A stretch of DNA of 13,904 bases from Pelagophyceae sp. CCMP2097 (Eukaryota > Sar > Pelagophyceae). The first letter of the stretch is position 1; each line of letters starts with the position of its first letter. The translations under genes and the position numbers were made by a program. The stretch covers positions 9,025 to 22,928 of the forward strand of contig MU657301.1 of the NCBI GenBank assembly GCA_026770575.1, given 5' to 3'. The notes beneath the pieces were generated by a model. That model ran no database searches, was not told where the DNA came from, and worked only from the letters and a program-made list of their open reading frames with translations. Positions 8,801 to 13,904 of this stretch are shown here, in pieces.

Positions 8801-11631
8801 TTACCTCTCGGTGCCGCCGGCAGCGAACTCTTCGGCGTCGACGATGTTGGAGATGCGCGACTTTTTGGGTCGCGGCGCCTCTTCGACGTCAGCGGCTTCG
8901 ACGTCGAAGGTGTCGTCGTCGGCGGAAACGACGTCGGCCACGGGTCGGTTCGTCGCCTCGATGCCGCGCACCTGGTCGACGACGACGGTCCACCGCTCGG
9001 CGCCCTGCGCGAGCGAGACGAGGTCGTTGCCGGCGTAGCCGAGCTCCAAGTCGGCGCCGCCCTCGGAGAGGTCGAGGCGGCCTTCGAGGAGCGAGTCGGC
9101 CAGGGGGTCCTCGACGAGGCGCTGGATGGCACGCCGGAGCGGCCGCGCGCCGTACTTGGAGTCGAGGCCGTTCTCCAAGATCTTGGCCTTGAGCGACGGC
9201 TGCACGATGACCTTGAGATCCAAGAGCGCCGTGCGGTTGGTGGCCTCGCGGACCATGCCGTCGACGATGTCGTCGAGCTGGTCCACTTCCAACTTGTCGA
9301 AGACGACGACCTCGTCGAGGCGGTTGAGGAACTCGGGCCGGAAGTGGCCCTGCAGCGCCTCGCCGACGAGGCGCGTCGTCTCGGCGCGGCCGTTGGCCTC
9401 GAGGACACCCGCGGAGCCGATGTTTGTCGTGTAGATAATAACAGTGTTTGAAAAGTCCACCGTGCGGCCCTTGGCGTCGGTGAGGCGGCCGTCGTCCAGG
9501 ATCTGGAGCATGATGTTGTAAACGTCGGGGTGCGCCTTTTCGATCTCGTCGAAGAGCACGACGGTGTGCGGCCGCCGCCGCACGGCATTCGTGAGCTGGC
9601 CGCCGTCGTCAAAGCCGACGTAGCCCGGCGGCGACCCGACGAGCCGGGACACCGTCTGCCGCTCCTGGAACTCGGACATGTCGAAGCGCACCATGGAGTC
9701 GCGCGACCCGTAGTACTGCTCCGCCAACGCCTTGGCCACAAACGTCTTGCCGACGCCAGTGGGCCCAGCGAAGACAAACGAGGCCACGGGCTTCTGCGCC
9801 GACCGCAGGCCCGCCCGCGCGCGTCGCACGGCGCGCGCCACGGCGGAGATGGCCGCGTCCTGGCCGACGACGACGTCGTGGAGCGACTTTTCTAAGTCCA
9901 TGAGCTTGACGCTCTCGGGCCGCGACAACTTCGTCACGGGGATCTTCGTCCAGATGGCCACGACGCGCGCGACGTCGTCCTCCTGCACCTCGTACACGAC
10001 GTCCTCGCCGTCGGTGGCGACTTGGGCCAAAGCGCCCGACTCGTCTAAAAGGTCAATGGCCTTGTCCGGCAAAAACCGGTCGTTGATGTACTGGTCCGAG
10101 AACGAGGCGCAGGCGGCGAGGGCGGCTGCCGAGTACGTCACGCCGTGGTGCTCCTCGTACGATTGCTTTAATCCCTCGAGGATCTTGATCGTGTCCGCGA
10201 CGCTGGGCTCCTCCACCGAGATGGGCTGGAAGCGGCGCTCCAGCGCGGCGTCCTTTTCGATGTGCTTGCGGTACTCCTGGAGCGTCGTCGCGCCCATGAC
10301 CTGGAGCTTGGACCGCGCGAGGGCGGGCTTCAAGATGTTTGCCGCGTCGATGGCGCCCTCGGCGGCGCCGGCGCCGACGAGCGTGTGCAGCTCGTCGATA
10401 AAGAGGATGGTGTCGCCGTCTGCGGTGGCCTCGTCGATGACGGCCTGCAGGCGCTCCTCGAACTCGCCGCGGTACTTGGTGCCCGAAACGAGCATGGCCA
10501 TCTCCAGAGTGTGCACGCGCTTGCCGCGCAGGCGCGACGGCACGTCGCCCGCGGCGATGCGCAGCGCGAGGCCCTCTGCGATGGCCGTCTTGCCCACGCC
10601 CGGGTCGCCGACGAGGCACGGGTTGGACTTGCGCCGCCGCACTAAGACCTGGATCGCGCGCTCCGTCTCCTCGTCGCGGCCGATGACGTTGTCCAAGCCC
10701 CCGTCCAGCGCGAGCTGCGTCAGGTCGACGCCGCACGTCGCGAGCGTCGCCGTCCTCGTCTCGCCGCCGCCGACGCCGGCGAGCGACTTGTCCGCGCGCT
10801 TGGCCTCGCGCTCCACGGCCATGACCAGCTTGGCCCCGTCGACGCCGAGCTCCGTCAGCACTTTCACGGCGCCCGACTCGCCGTCGCGCAGCAGCGCGAG
10901 CAAGATGTGCTCGCTGCGCACGTCTGCGACGCTCATGGCCTCGGCCTCCTTGACCGCGCGCCGGAACGACGCCTTGGCCGCCGCCGCGAACGGCAGCGGC
11001 TCCTCGTCGCGCCGGAAGAGTTCGTCGAGTTTGAGGTCCGAAAGGGCCGACCGCGGCGGCGGCACGCCGTTCATTTTCGACACGACGGCCTGCGCGTCGG
11101 CCAGCTTGGCGCCCGCGTCCTTGAGCGCCGACTTTGCGTTCTCCGGGTTGTGCAGCACGCCTGAAGAGGGCGTCGAGGCGGGCCGATGCGTGAGGGACGG
11201 ACGCACCGAGGAGGACCATCTCGGTGCCGACTTCGGACGCGCCGACGCGGCGCGTCTCTTGCTGGGCGTACATGAGCACGTTTACCGCTTCCGGCCCAAA
11301 CTTGTCGAAGAGCATGACCACGGTGCGCGGCGTCGTACGCGCGCCGCGCCGCCTAGCATTTCCGCATCGGAGCCCCGCAGAAAATTCCGCAGCGTGTGCG
11401 AAAACCGCCGCTCAAGCGAGCGCCGCCGCTGAGGCTGCAGCTAGCACATCGCAAGCCTCAAGGCGCCGACTCCCACGATGCGCCGCGTCCATCGCCTCTC
11501 GTCCGACGTCCAAGGTCGGCGCCGCCTTCTCACCCGAAGGCAATCTTCGTCCGGAGGCCCGCAGCCGACCGGCTGTCGGAGAAGCCCGAGACGGCAGCGG
11601 CGGCGCAGAGCGCGACGGCGACCTTGAGCAT
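8801..11631 (-). CDS. clpC: Plastid-targeted ClpC-type Hsp100 lacking M-domain
   Basis: Two-ring AAA+ unfoldase of the ClpC group, 867 aa. Exons: 11631-11534, 11352-11207, 11160-8801, with introns of 181 and 46 bp and phases that match. Residues 1-16 form a signal peptide ending VSG|F17, followed by an Arg/Ser-rich transit segment: plastid import. The double Clp N-domain runs about 43-205 (LFDKFGPEAVNVLMYAQQE; SEHILLALL). NBD1 has Walker A GDPGVGKT (266-273) and Walker B ILFIDE (333-338); NBD2 has GPTGVGKT (547-554) and VVLFDE (615-620). GAIDAANILKPALAR and RRARAGL are ClpC-like. Between LLDES and VQEDDVARVV there are only about 16 residues, where ClpC normally has a helical M-domain of about 60-70. 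Between TTNIGS and HFRPEFLNRLDE there is no [IVL]G[FL] ClpP-docking loop. The C-terminal tail is acidic. It is predicted to remodel proteins in the stroma, probably without delivering them to ClpP. The ATPase residues look intact. Confidence 0.9.
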
Positions 11632-11839
11632 CGTACCGCGCCTCCTGCCGGGACCGCGAGCGCGCTCGCGGTTCAAGTGTCGGACTGTGTCCGGGTCAGC
11701 CACGTACGTGCGTGGCCTTCGCGACAGGGCCGTGCCATGTACGAGAACAAATCCCATTTTAGGCGATAGGTCAGAACGCGGGGGCCTTGGGCAAGCCCCT
11801 TGGGTAACAACAAAAATTAGCACAGGGGGCAGAGGGGGG
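11632..11839. other. Spacer between ankyrin gene and clpC
   Basis: 208 bp between two minus-strand genes, expected to hold the ankyrin gene's 3' UTR and the clpC promoter. No motif stands out. Confidence 0.4.
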
Positions 11840-13497
11840 CTAGCTTTCGTCTCTGGAGACGAGGTTCTTGGCCGTTTCTTGCATGATCGGGTGGGCCGAC
11901 GTCAGCTCCAAGCCAGTCATCGCGCGCCACCTTCGCTGCAGCATGCCGCGGTGCTCGGCGCCCTGCGTGTCCTCGAGGACGGCCGACGCCTCTGCGAGCA
12001 AGTTGGACTCGGTTGCCTCCCCCGCCGAGAGGCCCTTTTGGAAGTGCCAGGACATTGCGCCGTCCTTCTTCCAGACACCGTGCGACGCGTCCGCCGCCTA
12101 CGTTTGCGTGCGGGGACGCCCTCGCGAGGGCGCGTCGCACCTCGAGGAGCGCGCGGCGCCGATTCTGCTCCTCTTCGATCTTCCCTTTGACGTCGACCTT
12201 TATGATGATCGACTTGGCCTGCACCTGCGCGAGCCTCCGCGCCACGCGCTCGCCCTTGCGCCGCTCTATCGACGCAAGCACGGCGCGCTGCCGCCGCAAC
12301 GCCCTGGCCGCCTCCGCGATGGCCTCGAGGCGCAAGCGGTTCGCCTCCTTCTTCGCCGTGGCCGCGGTGACCTCCTGGGCCTCGCGCGTCTTGACCAGCG
12401 CGCGGACGTCATCCGTCGCCGCCACGTCCACGGCCGACGGCGACATGATGGAGAGCATGGTGAGCTCGCGGTGCACGCGCGCGCCGCACTCGAGGAGCAG
12501 CGAACACAGGGGCAGGTTGCCCCAGCCGGCGGCGATCTCCAGCGCCGTGTGGCCGCCCTTGTCGACGTTGTTCACGTCGGCGCCGTGGTCGACGAGCCAC
12601 TTGCAGAGCTTCAAGTGCTTTGCGCAACGGGGCGCGGGCGGGTTGAACATGGCAGCGGTCCCCAAAGCGTTCATCCCGAGCTCGTTCAACTGCGCCGGCC
12701 GCGCGCCCGCTTGGAGCAGCATCTTCGCGAGACCCATGTTGCAGTAGCGCGCCGCGTAGTGCAGCGGCGTGTTCCCAAAGTCAAGCTTGTTGCCCACGCG
12801 AGGGTCGCCGCCTACAAGCGCGCTCGACGGTCCCCCGCCGCGGGGGCGCGCACCGTCGTTCAGTAGGCCGTGGATGTCCATGCGCGACGCGTTGGGGTCG
12901 TTGCACTCCTCGGGCAGGTTGCCTGTAAAAGTCGCTGACGGCGTCGTATGATCGGCTGTGGGACGCGCTTCGACGACGCACCGCCGTACTCTTCCTTGTA
13001 GGGAGGGCCGTAGTGGACGAAGAACTTGTACGCCTGCTGCTTGAACTCCTTGGCCCGCGCCAAGAGCAGCGACTGCAGCGGCAGCGGGCCGCCCGGCCCC
13101 TCCCCGGCGCTGTCCTTGAGCGCCCGGAGCTTCGCCTCCATGGAGGCCTCCATGGAGGTGGCCTTTGCGAAGACGCCGGCGAACATCTTGGACGCCTATG
13201 TCAGAGAGCGTCGCACCCCGAGCGTCGGAAGTCGATTCCGAGTTGCGCCGATTTCCGATGCCGCGACTGCGTCAGACGCCGGAGCCCGACGGCGGCCTTG
13301 GCCTCGGTCGCTGCCGCAGAGACGTCGAAGGCATCGTCCTTCAAGGAGTTTGCCGTGCCGGGCCGGGCGCCGTCGGCCGGCGGCAAACCCGTGCCCTCGG
13401 CAGTCGTCGGCCGCGCATCTTCTTCATCTTCTATCGCATCGAAGTAGGCTGCTTCATCCGCCGCATCTTCGGCGCCCTTGATCTGCGGGAGCTTCAT
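11840..13497 (-). CDS. Ankyrin-repeat and coiled-coil protein
   Basis: 489 aa in four exons: 13497-13291, 13195-12982, 12922-12102, 12067-11840. Phases match at all joins. Residues 1-69 are acidic and disordered-looking; this exon is less certain than the others. Residues 70-141 include a Met/Ala/Lys-rich helix and a KFFVHYGPPYKEEYGG motif. Three ankyrin-like repeats follow at about 191-220 (NTPLHYAARYCNMGLAKMLL), 223-261 and 264-294 (HTALEIAAGWGNLPLCSLLL). A long charged helix, likely coiled coil, covers about 312-409, and a conserved-looking tail (MSWHFQKGL ... RRWRAMTGLE) ends the protein. The last intron is only 34 bp (37 with the alternative acceptor). Such proteins are binding scaffolds; the partner is unknown. 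No targeting signal is seen. The start at 13497 is the first ATG after an in-frame stop; an alternative Met at 13186 directly follows an in-frame TAG that I read as the acceptor. Confidence 0.75.
12117..12132. repeat. GC palindrome near ankyrin exon end
   Basis: CGCCCTCG/CGAGGGCG, a perfect 16-bp palindrome, lies 15 bp inside the exon from the donor at 12101. Similar GC palindromes occur at 1742-1760 and 2364-2378. Confidence 0.6.
13135..13158. repeat. Tandem pair of a 12-bp palindrome in coding DNA
   Basis: CCTCCATGGAGG is itself a perfect palindrome and occurs twice in direct contact (13135-13146 and 13147-13158). The whole 24 bp is self-complementary. On the minus strand it encodes the duplicated Ser-Met-Glu-Ala in exon 2 of the ankyrin gene. 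Confidence 0.85.
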
Positions 13498-13650
13498 CGG
13501 CAGACCCGCCAACGTCGGCGTCGGCGTTATCACAACACGACGCCCATAGGAAGATGTCCGGTTGATTAAGGGGGTGTTGCATTTTCAATTTCCTCGGCGA
13601 GCTCCGAGTTAACCGCGTTCTACAATTGTATCTCGGGCGTTTGATCGAAT

Positions 13651-13670
13651 TGGGGGTAAGTGGGGGTAAG
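13651..13670. repeat. Perfect 10-bp tandem duplication
   Basis: TGGGGGTAAG occurs twice head to tail (13651-13660 and 13661-13670), about 155 bp upstream of the ankyrin gene start. Each copy carries GGTAAG, a splice-donor-like string on the plus strand. Confidence 0.85.
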
Positions 13671-13822
13671 CTTACGCGACGCGTGTCGTGGACGAGCAGG
13701 GCGCGGACGAGCAGAGTCAAACAAGGAGCCACAGAGACCGAACGGTTTCCAAGGGCAAAGGACGCCGCGCTTCGAGTAAGCGCACCTAAGTGTAGCGTGG
13801 AGATGACGAGCACGGTCCTATA

Positions 13823-13883
13823 GACGGGCGCGCTCTGCGTCTCTCGAGGACGGGCGCGCGGCGTCTCTCGAGCGTCTCTCAAG
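13823..13883. repeat. Degenerate 24-26 bp tandem repeat
   Basis: Unit 1 (13823-13848) begins GACGGGCGCGC and ends GCGTCTCTCGAG. Unit 2 (13849-13872) repeats it with a 2-base deletion in the middle. A partial third copy, CGTCTCTCAAG, follows at 13873-13883. Confidence 0.8.
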
Positions 13884-13904
13884 CTCCCTGTCTCCTCCCG
13901 AAAG

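Larger units (their letters stand above)
13498..13904. other. Upstream region of ankyrin gene, no gene seen
   Basis: No credible coding frame. The first about 150 bp, which should hold the ankyrin gene promoter, is less GC-rich than most of the window. It contains two tandem repeats, listed separately. A gene continuing beyond the right edge cannot be judged. Confidence 0.45.

Noticed and set aside
11160..11321. GTG at 11321 as the start of the Clp protein
   Set aside because: Eukaryotic genes rarely start at GTG, and the frame joins in phase to an upstream exon (11631-11534) encoding an ATG-started plastid presequence.
9732..11432. 566-codon open frame on the plus strand
   Set aside because: It is exactly antisense to the ClpC exon. 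Strong third-position GC bias leaves antisense frames open, and its Ser/Arg/Ala-rich translation has no family features.

Overview
The window reads as nuclear DNA of a very GC-rich, gene-dense, intron-rich eukaryotic alga with a red-lineage secondary plastid. The evidence is as follows. Seven protein genes are broken by about 29 short introns (roughly 34-181 bp, mostly 45-60 bp) whose exon phases join correctly, with one exception. Two of the encoded proteins begin with a signal peptide ending in the phenylalanine-containing motif (ACA|FAP and VSG|F) that marks bipartite plastid targeting in stramenopile-type algae. There are no bacterial operon features. A pelagophyte such as Aureococcus is my best guess from composition and intron style, but that is inference.

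Layout, left to right. 1-150: an A-rich, low-GC patch that starts with a tRNA-like B box and looks like the tail of a tRNA-derived retroposon. 319-2123 (+): an FtsH-family AAA ATPase that stops right after the AAA module and has no protease domain. 2124-2868: no convincing gene, between convergent 3' ends. 2869-5242 (-): UDP-sugar pyrophosphorylase in nine exons, with one splice junction off by a single base. 5243-5371: short divergent promoter region. 5372-5996 (+): a small, predicted plastid-targeted two-TM membrane protein of unknown function. 6225-7323 (+): a PLP-dependent L-serine/L-threonine dehydratase. 7379-8577 (-): a eukaryotic, intron-containing homologue of the bacterial phosphonate/phosphite-binding protein PhnD. 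8801-11631 (-): a predicted plastid-targeted ClpC-type Hsp100 that lacks both the M-domain and the ClpP-docking loop. 11840-13497 (-): an ankyrin-repeat and coiled-coil protein. 13498-13904: upstream DNA with small tandem repeats.

The genes do not form one pathway. They are individually transcribed nuclear genes packed head-to-head and tail-to-tail, with gaps as short as 55 bp. Two of the seven are Clp/FtsH-type ATPases that seem to have lost their link to proteolysis, one by losing its peptidase domain and the other by losing the ClpP loop. The most interesting points are this pair, the orphan PhnD-like protein and the unknown plastid membrane protein.
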